Positions 18,389 to 27,768 of a DNA stretch of 64,000 nt are shown in pieces. Position 1 is the first letter of the stretch; each line of letters starts with the position of its first letter. The translations under genes were made by a program, and so were the position numbers. Source of the stretch: Dehalobacter restrictus DSM 9455 (GTDB lineage: Bacteria > Bacillota > Desulfitobacteriia > Desulfitobacteriales > Syntrophobotulaceae); contig NZ_CP007033.1 of NCBI RefSeq assembly GCF_000512895.1, forward strand, positions 2,653,001 through 2,717,000, given 5' to 3'. Below the pieces are notes generated by a model, which saw nothing but the letters and a program-made list of their open reading frames with translations, did not search any database and had not been told where the DNA came from.

Positions 18389-18428
18389 AATACACAGTCA
18401 TCATTTTCCATTGATGACTGTGTATTTT
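18389..18428 (+). terminator. Rho-independent terminator after nrdJ
   Basis: A perfect 15-bp stem (18389-18403 with 18412-18426, 8-nt loop) runs directly into a T tract. It ends the nrdJ transcript. Confidence 0.93.
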
Positions 18429-18488
18429 TTTCTAAAAAATATCAAAAACTACAGGCAGCGAATAATTCTTGGTGAGGTGAATCACGCG

Positions 18489-18659
18489 ATGGCGAAAGAC
18501 AGACGCAAAGTCAAAGAAGTATTGACAACCAATAACTCGCTTGCTTGGGGTCACCTGAACAACACTCATCCGATGCCGGCAGGCTCGATTGCTTTTGCCA
18601 GTCCGCAGGCGATTGGCGGGATGGCTGAAGATAGAAGACGGTCCCCGGATAAAGCGTAG
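18489..18659 (+). CDS. Unrecognised 56-residue basic protein
   Basis: Begins MAKDRRKVKEVLTTNNSLAW and ends with the charged tail EDRRRSPDKA. I do not recognise it. It is basic at both ends with a Gly/Ala/Pro middle (PMPAGSIAFASPQAIGG), and has no membrane segment or cysteines. GAGGTG lies 9 nt before ATG 18489. The next small gene starts 15 nt after its stop, so the two are probably one operon. Confidence 0.65.
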   Translation: MAKDRRKVKEVLTTNNSLAWGHLNNTHPMPAGSIAFASPQAIGGMAEDRRRSPDKA

Positions 18660-18674
18660 CGGAGGAATAGAAAA

Positions 18675-18845
18675 GTGGCCAATAATAAAAAGAAGGAAAC
18701 TTTTATGGCGAACCCTGTTGAGAAACATACTACCGCTGCCTGGGACAGCCGCTTTGAAACAAAGAAGCCTGTATCAAATGTAGGCATTCCCGGAGAACTT
18801 GAAGTTCGCAATGCCAAAGAATATGTGGACTCTAACGAAAAATAA
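18675..18845 (+). CDS. DUF3787-like small protein, possibly spore surface
   Basis: A 56-residue protein read from GTG 18675, with GGAGGA 8 nt upstream. It contains the segment ANPVEKHTTAAWDSRFETKK and the C-terminal NAKEYVDSNEK. This resembles the clostridial DUF3787/CDIF630_02480-type small spore-surface proteins as I remember them (a PVEEH-x-TAAW motif and a KEWVDxNEK tail). The match is from memory and needs a profile search. It follows another tiny gene, and a hairpin comes 15 nt after its stop. Confidence 0.7.
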   Translation: MANNKKKETFMANPVEKHTTAAWDSRFETKKPVSNVGIPGELEVRNAKEYVDSNEK

Positions 18846-18859
18846 ACAATTTGGGTCAA

Positions 18860-18908
18860 GGGGCTGTTGCAAAACGAATAGTAATCATTCGCATGCAGCA
18901 GCTCCTTT
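18860..18908 (+). terminator. Hairpin repeat copy 1 (terminator-like)
   Basis: GGGGCTGTTGC (18860-18870) pairs with GCAGCAGCTCC (18895-18905) over 11 bp, with further pairing inside (ACGAAT/ATTCG), followed by TTT. It probably ends the small-gene transcript. A closely related hairpin lies at 21336-21382, on the other side of tetR/yhgE. Confidence 0.7.
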
Positions 18909-18971
18909 CCTATTGTTAATTACTTTAATGTAGAAAAATGCTTTCTTCTTGTGAATGATAAACTTTTTCTC

Positions 18972-19000
18972 TTGACAAATAAATCCTTAAAACATAGTAT
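18972..19000 (+). promoter_or_regulatory. Promoter of the tetR gene
   Basis: TTGACA at 18972-18977 and TAGTAT at 18995-19000 with a 17-nt spacer form a near-consensus promoter. A perfect palindrome begins at the next base. Confidence 0.8.
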
Positions 19001-19022
19001 TTATACTGACTAGTCAGTATAA
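19001..19022. promoter_or_regulatory. Palindromic operator for the TetR regulator
   Basis: A perfect 22-bp palindrome with half-site TTATACTGACT covers the expected transcription start of the tetR gene. TetR-family proteins usually bind such a site next to their own gene, so autorepression is very likely. Confidence 0.82.
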
Positions 19023-19040
19023 AGTGTAAAGGAGAAAGGG

Positions 19041-19622
19041 ATGACAAACCAAAAAGATAAAGCAATATTTCAGGCTGCACTTCAATTATTCGCTGTCAAT
19101 GGGTTTGAACGAACGACAATGGAAGACATTGCCTCTCAGGCAAAAGTTGCCAAAGGGACATTATTTTACCGGCACAAAAGCAAAGAAGAATTATTTGTCA
19201 GTATGATTCGCTGGACTATCGACCAATTTGTCGCAACAGTTAAAGAATCAGCCGAAAATGTAGAAGGAGCAATCCAACAGTTAGAAAAGTTAATTGAGGT
19301 TCAAACAAAGCTTTCCTTTGAACATCCTGAGTTTGCAAAAGTACTTTTAAGCGAAGTTTGGGGAAGACAAGACAGGCAACTCCTGCTGCGTGAAAGTTTA
19401 AGAGAATATTTGCAATTCATTGAAAAAATTATTCAGGAAGGAATAGAAAAGAAGGAAATCAGGCCTTTGGGCCCGGAACTTCTGGCTGTCTCCATATTTG
19501 GCATGACAGCGGCAGCAAGTCTTCGCATCCTATTATCCAATCAGAAGATCTCTTACGAAGCCACCGTAGAAGAAATCAAAGGGTATTGGTTAACTGGGAT
19601 CAAATTATCAGAAAATCTTTGA
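19041..19622 (+). CDS. TetR-family transcriptional regulator
   Basis: The 193-residue product has the N-terminal TetR helix-turn-helix (AALQLFAVNGFERTTMEDIA then KVAKGTLFYRHKSKEELF) and a C-terminal all-helical ligand-binding region. AAAGGAG precedes ATG 19041. Promoter and palindromic operator lie just upstream. The next gene is a YhgE/Pip-type membrane protein, a usual target of such regulators; here it is broken, so the regulator may control only itself or distant genes. The ligand is unknown. Confidence 0.93.
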   Translation: MTNQKDKAIFQAALQLFAVNGFERTTMEDIASQAKVAKGTLFYRHKSKEELFVSMIRWTIDQFVATVKESAENVEGAIQQLEKLIEVQTKLSFEHPEFAKVLLSEVWGRQDRQLLLRESLREYLQFIEKIIQEGIEKKEIRPLGPELLAVSIFGMTAAASLRILLSNQKISYEATVEEIKGYWLTGIKLSENL

Positions 19623-19681
19623 AAAAACAATAGGAGCTGCAGTAGCTAATTAGTTATAAATAGCAGTTTGGAGGAAATGTC

Positions 19682-21305
19682 ATGGCATTAGAGAAAAAAC
19701 GTTGGAGAAAACGAGCAGTTATTGCAGCTGTAATCATTCTTCCCCTCATATACAGTGTATTTTTTCTTTCAGCGTTCTGGGATCCGTACAGCAAATTAGA
19801 GAAGCTTCCTGTGGCTTTTGTCAATCAGGACCAGGGCGCAGTTATCAATGGTAAGTCAAGAAATTTAGGAAATGAGATCACTGAAGAACTAAAATCCGAT
19901 GAAAACATCAAATGGGTTTTGACTACGGACGCAGAAGCAAAGACAGGAATACAAAACAGAGAATATTATGCTGAAGTTTCGATACCGGCCGATTTCTCAT
20001 AAAAAATAGCTTCGGCAGATAAATCAGATAAGAATGAGGGCATCATCATCTATCAACCGGAAGAGAAAAGAAATTTCCTTGCTGTCCAGGTTCTGAACAG
20101 AGTCATGCTCGAATTTAAAGATAAGGTTTCACAAAAGGCGACCAAAGAAATCGTCAGTGAAATGACGACCGAAATGAAAACGATTCCTGAGGATTTAGGT
20201 GAACACCGCCACTTTAGTCAGCCGTTCCCAACAGCTGCAGGCAGGAAGTAAACAATTGAATGACGGCATCGCATTAATCGATAGCAAGTCAAAAGAACTC
20301 ATGAATGGTGCAACGCAATTGGCAAGCGGGGCAAATCAGTTAGGGACCGGCTTAAATCAGCTATCTGGTGGTGTAGGACAGTTGGCGGAAGGTTCCGCAG
20401 AATTGGCAGCTGTGTATCCACAACTAAATTCTGGTATCCAGACGGCTGCCATGGATATAGCGGCAGCTGCCCAAGGAAGCAGTGAACTGAACGCCAGTGC
20501 GGCTAAGTTTCCGGATGGCGAACAGCGGCTTCTAAACGGTAGTCAGACCTTGAATGATGGCATCAACGAGGCAAAGACTGCGGTTGCGGATTCAATCACA
20601 ACAGCAAATGACAAAACGGCGAATCTTTCTGGACTCGATACCTACGCAGCAACACCTGTTGCGCTTAATCAGCTGAGCATTGATCCAGTGCCGAATTATG
20701 GAACAGCATTTTCACCGTATTTTATTTCGTTGTCATTATGGATCGGATCAATCCTCATGCTAATTGTTATTTACCTTGATCCGGAAATCAATTTTGAACG
20801 CCGTCTTTCAAGATATCTGCCTGCGGATCCAAGGTTTATTGGATTCTCACTGGTAGCTGCAGTTCAAGCGGTGGCATTAGCTCTTGTTTTACAGCACGGA
20901 TTGCATCTGGTGGTGAAGAATGTTTTCATGTTTTATGTCGTGTGCATTCTGATTGCTTTATGCTTCACCGCCATTGTGGATTTTTTGATCGCGAACCTCA
21001 AGGATGTTGGCAAGTTTTTGGCACTTTTTTTACTGATCCTTCAGCTTACCGCTTGCGGAGGAACCTTCCCACTGGAGCTTGTACCACAATTCTTTGATAT
21101 CGCATATCCATATTTACCAATGACATACGCAATCAATGCACTTAAAGAAGTAATATCCGGTGTCAACTACAGCTTTCTGTATGAGAATCTGTCTATATTG
21201 GGAGGCATCACAGTTGTAATTTTTGCAGTAAATCTACTGCTGAGCATCAGAGCAACGAAAAAGCAAAGGGAAAAATCCGCTGTTGAAATGACCGTTGTTT
21301 CATAG
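19682..21305 (+). pseudogene. Broken YhgE/Pip-type ABC-2 family membrane protein
   Basis: Two parts of one gene. The first (19682-20002) gives the YhgE N-terminus: a membrane helix (IYSVFFLSAFWDPYSKLEKL) and VAFVNQDQGAV, ending at TAA 20000 after IPADFS. Reading on in that frame gives about 62 further sense codons (IIIYQPEEKRNF) before frame is lost near 20195-20205. The second part continues in another frame to 21305 with the repeats GANQLGTGLNQLSGGVGQL and a C-terminal domain of about six helices (NYGTAFSPYFISLSLWIGS). The join seems to lack part of the usual middle, so a deletion is likely. The intact family exports or transports unknown substrates. Confidence 0.85.
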
Positions 21306-21335
21306 ACAGGAGGTCATCTTCTTTCAATAATCGAA

Positions 21336-21382
21336 GGGGCCGTTGCAGAACGAATGAAAGTAAATTCGTCTGTAACAGCCCC
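21336..21382. repeat. Hairpin repeat copy 2
   Basis: GGGGCCGTTGCAGAACGAAT (21336-21355) pairs imperfectly with the arm at 21364-21382 (ATTCGTCTGTAACAGCCCC). It is a sequence relative of the hairpin at 18860-18905. It separates the convergent yhgE pseudogene and nifJ and may act as a bidirectional terminator. Confidence 0.75.
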
Positions 21383-21411
21383 ATATAATTCTATAGCCGA
21401 ATAATTGTAGA

Positions 21412-24400
21412 TTAGGATTGGGAGGTTGCCATCTTCCTGTAGCTCTCATAACGTTCAGCAGCATGTTGTTCCGCCAAGCTAAACATGTCTTCGGCAATCT
21501 CAGGGAAAACGTTTTTCAAAGAAGCATAACGGATCTCGCTTTCCAGGAATTCTTTAAAGTTTCCTTTGGGTTCTTTGGAATCTAGGATAAACGGATTTTT
21601 ACCCTGCTGCTTAAGATCCGGATTGTACCTGTAAAGATGCCAGTATCCTGCCTCTACTGCTTTTTTTTGCTGGGCCAGGCTCATCCCCATCCCGTTCTTA
21701 AGACCATGATTGAAGCAGGTGGAATAGGCAATGATCAGGGACGGTCCGTGATATCTTTCAGCCTCTGTAATCGCTTTGATCGTCTGCATCATATTCGCTC
21801 CCATTGCAATCTGGGCGACGTAAACATAGCCATAGGATATCGCCATCATGCCAAGGTCCTTTTTCCGGATCTTTTTGCCTGCGGCGGCAAACTTGGCAAT
21901 CGCGGCTGTCGGGGTCGCTTTGGAGGACTGCCCGCCTGTATTGGAATAGACCTCCGTATCCATTACAAACAGGTTGACATCGTCCCCGCTGGCCAGGACA
22001 TGATCGACACCATTATAGCCGATATCATACGCCCAGCCGTCCCCGCCGATTGCCCAAACTGAGCGTTTGACGAGATAGTCCTTTCTCTTCAGTATTTCAC
22101 GGATGACAGGAAGACCCAAGGCAGCGTTGCCGTTCAATACCTGAAGCACTTTGGCGGAAGCGGTCAGCGACCTTTCCCCGTCCTGGTACGCATCGAGCCA
22201 TTCTCTGAAAGCTGTCTTGATTTCTTCGGACAGCTCCATCGCCAGGGCTTCCTGCATCAGGGCAGAAATTCTTTCTCTGATCTGCAAAGCGCCGAGGTAC
22301 ATGCCGTATCCGTACTCCGCGTTATTTTCAAAAAGTGAGTTGGCCCAGGCCGGTCCTCTGCCCTCGGCATTGGTCGTATACGGGATGGAAGGGTAACTTC
22401 CTCCCCAAATTGAGGAACAGCCTGTCGCATTCGCGATCATCATACGTTCCCCGAAGAGCTGCGTCAGCAGTTTGACATACGGCGTTTCCCCGCAGCCCGG
22501 GCAGGCACCGTTAAACTCCAGCAGCGGACGGATAAACTGGCTTCCTTTTAAGGTATTGCGGTCCATACGGTCTTCCTTGGGCCGGATGGATAACGCATAT
22601 TCCCAGTTTTCCGCTTCCATTTCGATTTCGTGTTCGGCTGGTTTCATGATTAATGCTTTTCCCGGAGCAGGACAAATGTCGGCACAGTTCATACAGCCTG
22701 TACAGTCCAGAGGGGCAATCTGTATACGGTAATGCAGGCCCTCCAGTCCTTTTCCGGCAGCTTCCTTCGTTATAAATGTCTCCGGTGCCTGGGCTTTTTC
22801 CTGATCATCCAATAAAAAGGGTCTGACCGTCGCATGCGGACAAATATAGGCGCACTGATTACACTGAATACATTTGTCTATCTGCCATTCTGGAATCTGG
22901 ACTGCAATACCGCGTTTTTCATAGGCTGTTGTCCCGAGAGGCGTACTCCCGTCCTCCATCCCCAAAAAGGTACTGACAGGAAGCTCATCTCCCTCAGAGC
23001 GCGCAATCGGCCGCTGAATTTTCTTGATAAATTCGGGTTCTTCTTTGAGCTCCGTTTTTTGATCCTGGGCACTCTCCCAGGAAGCAGGCGCCTCAATACG
23101 GATAAGCCGGCTGATGCCTTGATCTACGGCGGCTTTGTTCATTTCAACGATCTTCTGCCCTTTCCGGCCGTAGGTTTTTTCAATCGAATTTTTCAGATAC
23201 CGGACGGCATCTTCAATCGGTATGACATTCGCCAGCTTAAAGAATGCGGCCTGCATCACCATATTGATCCGTCCGCCCAGGCCAATCTGCGAAGCAATAT
23301 CAATTGCGTCTATGACATAGAAATGGATGTTGTTTTGAAAGATCGTTTTCTTCAGGTATGCCGGAAGATGCTCTTCAAGTTCATCAAGGCTCTTCCACGG
23401 GCAATTCAAAACAAAAGTGCCATTTTTTTTGATTCCTTTCAGGAGATCATAATGGTAAATGAACGATTGATTATGGCAGGCAATGTAATCCGCGCTGAAG
23501 ACCAAATAGCGGGACTTAATCGGACTTCTGCCGAATCTGAGGTGGGAAACCGTTGTCCCTCCTGATTTTTTGCTGTCATAGGAAAAATAGGCCTGGGCGT
23601 TAAGGTCGGTATTGTCCCCTATAATCTTTACCGCCGATTTGTTTGCCCCGACAGTCCCATCGGAACCAAGCCCCCAGAACTTGCAATTGATGGTCCCTTC
23701 CGGGGTTGTATCCAGCCATTCGCCCTCCGGTAAAGAAGTACCGGAGACATCATCCACAATCCCGATGGTAAAATGATTTTTTGGTTTGTCCTGTTTCAGA
23801 TTCTGGTATATCGCCAGGATCTGAGAAGGCGTTGTGTCTTTGGATCCTAGCCCATACCTCCCCCCCACGATAACCGGCTGATAGGCTATTTGTTCCGGAG
23901 TCCCATCCGAGGTGTGCCTGAATAATTCTAGAATATCGAGGTAGAGCGGTTCGCCTAATGCTCCCGGCTCCTTGGTACGGTCCAAAACCGCAATTTTTTT
24001 GACGGAAGCGGGTAATACATTAAAGAAATATTTTGCCGAGAATGGCCGGTAAAGATGAACGATCACCATCCCGACCTTTTCCCCTCTCTTCTGCAGAACG
24101 TCAATCGTCTCTTCAACCGTGTCACAGACTGACCCCATTGCCACAATGACATTTTCAGCATCCGGTACTCCGTAATAATTAAAAGGGTGATAGACCCGTC
24201 CTGAAATTCTTTCTATTTCCCGCAGATAGCCTTCTACAATATCCGGGACCTTCTCATAAAACGGATTGGAAACCTCCCTGAACTGAAAGTAGACATCCGG
24301 ATTCTGCGTTGATCCTTTTACAACGGGGTGTTCAGGACATAAGGAATGATCCCTGAAATCCTGAAGCGCCTGATGGTCTACAATTTCTCGGATCTCTTCC

Positions 24401-24963
24401 TGTTCAATTAAGCTGATTTTTTGATACTCATGCGATGTACGAAATCCGTCAAAGAAATGAAGAAACGGAATTCTGGATTGGATTGCACTTAGATGAGCGA
24501 CATATCCCAAATCATGTGCTTCCTGGACGTTAGTTGATGCCAACAGCGCAAAACCTGTCTGCCTGCAGGCCATGACATCCTGATGGTCGCCGAAGATGGA
24601 CAGCGCATGGGTTGCCAGTGCTCTGGCACTTACATGAAACACGGCCGGCAGCAGTTCCCCGGCAAGCTTGTACATATTCGGAATCATCAGAAGCAGCCCC
24701 TGAGAAGCGGTGTAAGTAGTGGTCAGCGCTCCTGAAGCGAGTGATCCGTGAACGGCTCCCGCAGCACCAGCTTCAGATTCCATTTCCACCACTTTTACAG
24801 GCTGACCGAAAATATTCTTTTTGCCGTGCGCCGACCATTCATCAATACCTTCGGCCATTGGAGATGACGGAGTGATCGGAAAGATGGCGGCAACTTCAGT
24901 CAGGGCGTAGGACGCCAGCGCTGCAGCTTCATTGCCATCCATCGTGGCCGTTTTCATTGGCAT
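21412..24963 (-). CDS. nifJ: Pyruvate:ferredoxin oxidoreductase, single-chain
   Basis: Oxidises pyruvate to acetyl-CoA and CO2 and reduces ferredoxin or flavodoxin. The 1183-residue chain has all domains in order: N-terminal TPP-Pyr domain (AEVAAIFPITPSSPMAEGID), gamma domain (LGSDGTVGANKSAVKIIGD), the 2x[4Fe-4S] ferredoxin insert (CIQCNQCAYICP and CTGCMNCADICP), the proximal-cluster cysteines (ACPGCGETPY, NATGCSSIWG), and the TPP site IGGDGWAYDIGYNGVDHV with MDTEVYSNTGGQSSK. ATG 24963 has GGAGG 7 nt upstream. Cytoplasmic and central to anaerobic energy metabolism. Monocistronic. Confidence 0.97.
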   Translation of the reverse strand: MPMKTATMDGNEAAALASYALTEVAAIFPITPSSPMAEGIDEWSAHGKKNIFGQPVKVVEMESEAGAAGAVHGSLASGALTTTYTASQGLLLMIPNMYKLAGELLPAVFHVSARALATHALSIFGDHQDVMACRQTGFALLASTNVQEAHDLGYVAHLSAIQSRIPFLHFFDGFRTSHEYQKISLIEQEEIREIVDHQALQDFRDHSLCPEHPVVKGSTQNPDVYFQFREVSNPFYEKVPDIVEGYLREIERISGRVYHPFNYYGVPDAENVIVAMGSVCDTVEETIDVLQKRGEKVGMVIVHLYRPFSAKYFFNVLPASVKKIAVLDRTKEPGALGEPLYLDILELFRHTSDGTPEQIAYQPVIVGGRYGLGSKDTTPSQILAIYQNLKQDKPKNHFTIGIVDDVSGTSLPEGEWLDTTPEGTINCKFWGLGSDGTVGANKSAVKIIGDNTDLNAQAYFSYDSKKSGGTTVSHLRFGRSPIKSRYLVFSADYIACHNQSFIYHYDLLKGIKKNGTFVLNCPWKSLDELEEHLPAYLKKTIFQNNIHFYVIDAIDIASQIGLGGRINMVMQAAFFKLANVIPIEDAVRYLKNSIEKTYGRKGQKIVEMNKAAVDQGISRLIRIEAPASWESAQDQKTELKEEPEFIKKIQRPIARSEGDELPVSTFLGMEDGSTPLGTTAYEKRGIAVQIPEWQIDKCIQCNQCAYICPHATVRPFLLDDQEKAQAPETFITKEAAGKGLEGLHYRIQIAPLDCTGCMNCADICPAPGKALIMKPAEHEIEMEAENWEYALSIRPKEDRMDRNTLKGSQFIRPLLEFNGACPGCGETPYVKLLTQLFGERMMIANATGCSSIWGGSYPSIPYTTNAEGRGPAWANSLFENNAEYGYGMYLGALQIRERISALMQEALAMELSEEIKTAFREWLDAYQDGERSLTASAKVLQVLNGNAALGLPVIREILKRKDYLVKRSVWAIGGDGWAYDIGYNGVDHVLASGDDVNLFVMDTEVYSNTGGQSSKATPTAAIAKFAAAGKKIRKKDLGMMAISYGYVYVAQIAMGANMMQTIKAITEAERYHGPSLIIAYSTCFNHGLKNGMGMSLAQQKKAVEAGYWHLYRYNPDLKQQGKNPFILDSKEPKGNFKEFLESEIRYASLKNVFPEIAEDMFSLAEQHAAERYESYRKMATSQS

Positions 24964-25130
24964 CAAAAGACCTCCTTTTTAGCTTAAGCTTGATCCATAT
25001 TTGTGATCCATTATTAAATTGATGACCCAGTGCCTCGTTAACTCAGTACTAAGCTTTATGATCTATATTATTGATACTTTCCAGCGAAAAATGCACAGAA
25101 ATGCAAACCAATCAATTTTGCAAGAATTAC

Positions 25131-25169
25131 AAAAAAATACTGCCAATAGTGCGTTACTATTAGCAGTAT
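25131..25169 (-). terminator. Rho-independent terminator, leftward
   Basis: A 14-bp stem with one mismatch (25137-25150 with 25156-25169) is followed on the minus strand by a T tract (25136-25131). It ends the transcript from the coiled-coil and lipoprotein genes. Confidence 0.85.
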
Positions 25170-25229
25170 CTCAGAGGCTTATGGTTAATCTCATTTTTGA
25201 TCTTTCATCAGACAATTACTGGAGAATGT

Positions 25230-25790
25230 CTAATCCAGAAAATCCTCTAAATCTTCAATCGTCGCTTTCAGCGTCGTAATTCTTTGTTCTTGTGCCATAA
25301 TAATATTATGCAGCGTTATTTTGGCCTGAGCAATATCCAGTTCTTTTTTTGTCTTTCTGAGATCAACGACTTGCTGCTGAACGTCGCCCAGCTGGCCTCC
25401 TATCTCAGCTTTATCTTCCTTGAGCGTCTGCAAAAAGTCCTTCAGCGGAGCAAGCAGGGCATCCATCTGTTCATCGGTCAAATTCTCATTCTGTTGTCTA
25501 AGATCATCAATCTTGGCAACTGCATTATCGCGAAGCTGAGTTAATTGATTGCGCAAATGGATCGTCTCTGTTTTATTGGCACGGATTTCATCAAATAAAG
25601 GCTTGAGTTCCTTCTGCCATTGCTGGACAGTAACACCCTTAGCTTCAGTATTCGCCTGCTTGTTGCTTTGGGAACTCTGTTTACTTGATGTGCCATCCGT
25701 TGTTTTGTCTGTCTTGGCCAAAACCAATGCACTGTTAAGGATTAAGCAAACACTCATAACAGCCAGTACCAAGACTTTTATTCTTTTCAT
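25230..25790 (-). CDS. Secreted coiled-coil protein of unknown function
   Basis: The 186-residue product has a signal peptide (MKRIKVLVLAVMSVCLILN to about residue 25), a Ser/Gln/Lys-rich linker (about 27-52), then a long charged helical region to the C-terminus with coiled-coil character (QQWQKELKPLFDEIRANKTE and QQQVVDLRKTKKELDIAQAK). GGGAGGAAG lies 6 nt before ATG 25790. It follows the lipoprotein gene by 20 nt and lies downstream of a kinase/regulator pair that may control it. I do not recognise a family. Confidence 0.8.
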   Translation of the reverse strand: MKRIKVLVLAVMSVCLILNSALVLAKTDKTTDGTSSKQSSQSNKQANTEAKGVTVQQWQKELKPLFDEIRANKTETIHLRNQLTQLRDNAVAKIDDLRQQNENLTDEQMDALLAPLKDFLQTLKEDKAEIGGQLGDVQQQVVDLRKTKKELDIAQAKITLHNIIMAQEQRITTLKATIEDLEDFLD

Positions 25791-25810
25791 ATTGCTTCCT
25801 CCCCACAATG

Positions 25811-26227
25811 CTATTTCAGGTCATTTTCCTCAATATCATCCATCGCATTCACAGTGTTGATGATTTCATCAAGCTCTCTGGAAATCTCGTCCAATACAGC
25901 TTCTTTTTCTTCATCTGCCGACCGTGTGCCTGATTTTGCAACCACCGAAATTTCTTGATTATCGGATTCCTTGTTTTCTTTCTTGTCTGTTTCCGTTCCG
26001 TCTGTCCCCGCTCCATCGATTCCTGCTCCGCCGGTTTCTGCTCCATCGATTTCTACTCCATCACTTTGCACCTGATCGCCTTTGTTCGCGGATTGCTGGT
26101 CTTCAGTCTGAACACCGTTTCGCGGCACTTCGGAATTCTTCGATTGATCCGTTTGGCCCGAGCAGCCGCTCAGCGTGACAAAAAAGGAAAGAATTAGGAA
26201 TGCCGTTAAGAACACTCTACCTTTCAT
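25811..26227 (-). CDS. Lipoprotein with Asp/Gly/Thr-rich repeat region
   Basis: The 138-residue product has a lipoprotein signal with lipobox LSGC near residue 22, an acidic low-complexity region of degenerate GAGIDGAGTDGTETD repeats (about 55-85), and an acidic C-terminal helix (EAVLDEISRELDEIINTVNA). GGAGGG precedes ATG 26227. It heads a two-gene unit with the secreted coiled-coil protein; both may act together at the cell surface. Function unknown. Confidence 0.8.
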   Translation of the reverse strand: MKGRVFLTAFLILSFFVTLSGCSGQTDQSKNSEVPRNGVQTEDQQSANKGDQVQSDGVEIDGAETGGAGIDGAGTDGTETDKKENKESDNQEISVVAKSGTRSADEEKEAVLDEISRELDEIINTVNAMDDIEENDLK

Positions 26228-26361
26228 CACTACCCTCCTGATACTTCAGGCAGGCAGACCATCGGTCTACAGCCTTACTATAAAGAAAAAATATCAAAGC
26301 AAAACAGATGAGTTGTAAATAATACGTAAAATTATGACCGTACTTTTTAAAATTCTAGGTA

Positions 26362-27768
26362 TTATCCAGGGAAAAAAATCACAATCTCCGTTCCCTGCCC
26401 ATAGGTGCTGGAAGCGCTAATTCTGCCGCCGTGCTGCTCAACCAGCATCTTGGTGATGTTAAGACCAAGACCGGTTCCGCCTTCCACCTCCTGCCGGGAT
26501 TTATCTGCCCGGTAGAATCTCTCAAAAATAAATGGCAGATCCTGTGGTGCGATTCCCTTCCCGTTGTCCTGAACGCTCAATTTGATCCCGCCGTCTTCCG
26601 GCGTTACAGTCAGTTTGATTTTTCCGTTCTTTCCGGTATATTTCAACGCATTATCCAGGATATTGATCAGGATCTGTTTAAAACGATGCTGATCTGCATA
26701 GATTTCCAGTCCGTCCGGACAATCCATCATCAGCTCTATGTTTTTAGGATTTTCCCTCATCCCTGTGCTTTCCAGAATCTCCTCCAGGGTATTCCCGACC
26801 AGGAAATACTTCCTGGTGAGTGTAATCTCCCCCGACTGAATTTTCGCTGATTCCAGGATTTCACCTGTCAGCCCCATTAAACGGTTTGTTTCCGTTTTAA
26901 TAATATTCAAATACTTTGGATAGTCCTGAGGTTTTACCAATCCATCCAGCATTCCCTGGACAAAACCGTTGATCGATGTCAGCGGAGTTCTCAGATCATG
27001 AGACACACTTGCCATAAAATCCCGCCGCATATTTTCGGCCGTACTGATTTGGTTTTTCATATTATTGAAGGCTTTTGCCATCTTTTCCAGCTCATCACCT
27101 GAATGAACTGCCAAATCATTGATCTGCTCTCCGGCGGCCAGCTGTATCGCTCCCTCTTCCATGATTTTCAACGGCCTGGTAATTTTAAGGGCTGCCAGAT
27201 AAATCATGATACCGCTTAAGATAACTGCCGCCAGCGCAGAACACCATATGATCATATTGATCTTTTGAATATAAGCGTAGATTTCGTCAAGCGGAGCAAA
27301 AAACAAAATAGCTCCTTCAATCATATTGCCCTGGCCGTAGGGGACCCCTAAAAAGGCTACATCTGCGGCAAACCTGTCCGAGTATTGCTTTTTCCGGGAA
27401 ACTTCCTTGCCCTGCAGGATGCTTTTTAAATCTTCAAACAGGTACGCATCCAGCAGTTTCTTATCCAGTACCAGATTCTTATTCGCAAGAACCTCCGGAT
27501 TCAGCCGGATTGCATAAATCCGTGAACCCGTCATCGAACCCAGGATATCCAGCGAATCATTTAGTTCCGAATAGGTTATTTCGGCCTGTTCATACTTCCC
27601 AAGCAGCAGAACCGTTTCGGCTGCCGCAGCACGCATTTCTTGCTGCTTTTCCCCGAATACATAGTTGTTAAACGCATAGGAGAGAAGAACGGCAATGACA
27701 GCCATCACCGCAATGATCAAGATCAGATAGGTAAAAAACAGTTTTGAGAAAATTGTTTTCTTAACCAT
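26362..27768 (-). CDS. Sensor histidine kinase (HAMP-HisKA-HATPase)
   Basis: A 468-residue membrane kinase: helices at about 10-32 and 172-193 flank an extracytoplasmic sensor domain (about 35-170); then HAMP, HisKA with H257 in ASVSHDLRTPLTSING, and HATPase_c with NILDNALKYTGK, DNGKGI and GTGLGL. ATG 27768 overlaps the regulator's 3' end by 8 nt, so the pair is translationally coupled. It resembles phosphate- and envelope-stress-type kinases, but the signal is unknown. Targets may include the lipoprotein gene just downstream. Confidence 0.93.
   Translation of the reverse strand: MVKKTIFSKLFFTYLILIIAVMAVIAVLLSYAFNNYVFGEKQQEMRAAAAETVLLLGKYEQAEITYSELNDSLDILGSMTGSRIYAIRLNPEVLANKNLVLDKKLLDAYLFEDLKSILQGKEVSRKKQYSDRFAADVAFLGVPYGQGNMIEGAILFFAPLDEIYAYIQKINMIIWCSALAAVILSGIMIYLAALKITRPLKIMEEGAIQLAAGEQINDLAVHSGDELEKMAKAFNNMKNQISTAENMRRDFMASVSHDLRTPLTSINGFVQGMLDGLVKPQDYPKYLNIIKTETNRLMGLTGEILESAKIQSGEITLTRKYFLVGNTLEEILESTGMRENPKNIELMMDCPDGLEIYADQHRFKQILINILDNALKYTGKNGKIKLTVTPEDGGIKLSVQDNGKGIAPQDLPFIFERFYRADKSRQEVEGGTGLGLNITKMLVEQHGGRISASSTYGQGTEIVIFFPG

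Noticed and set aside
22834-23565. Long plus-strand frame of 243 codons
   Set aside because: It lies wholly antisense to nifJ, whose product is complete and has every expected motif; no ribosome site or family match.
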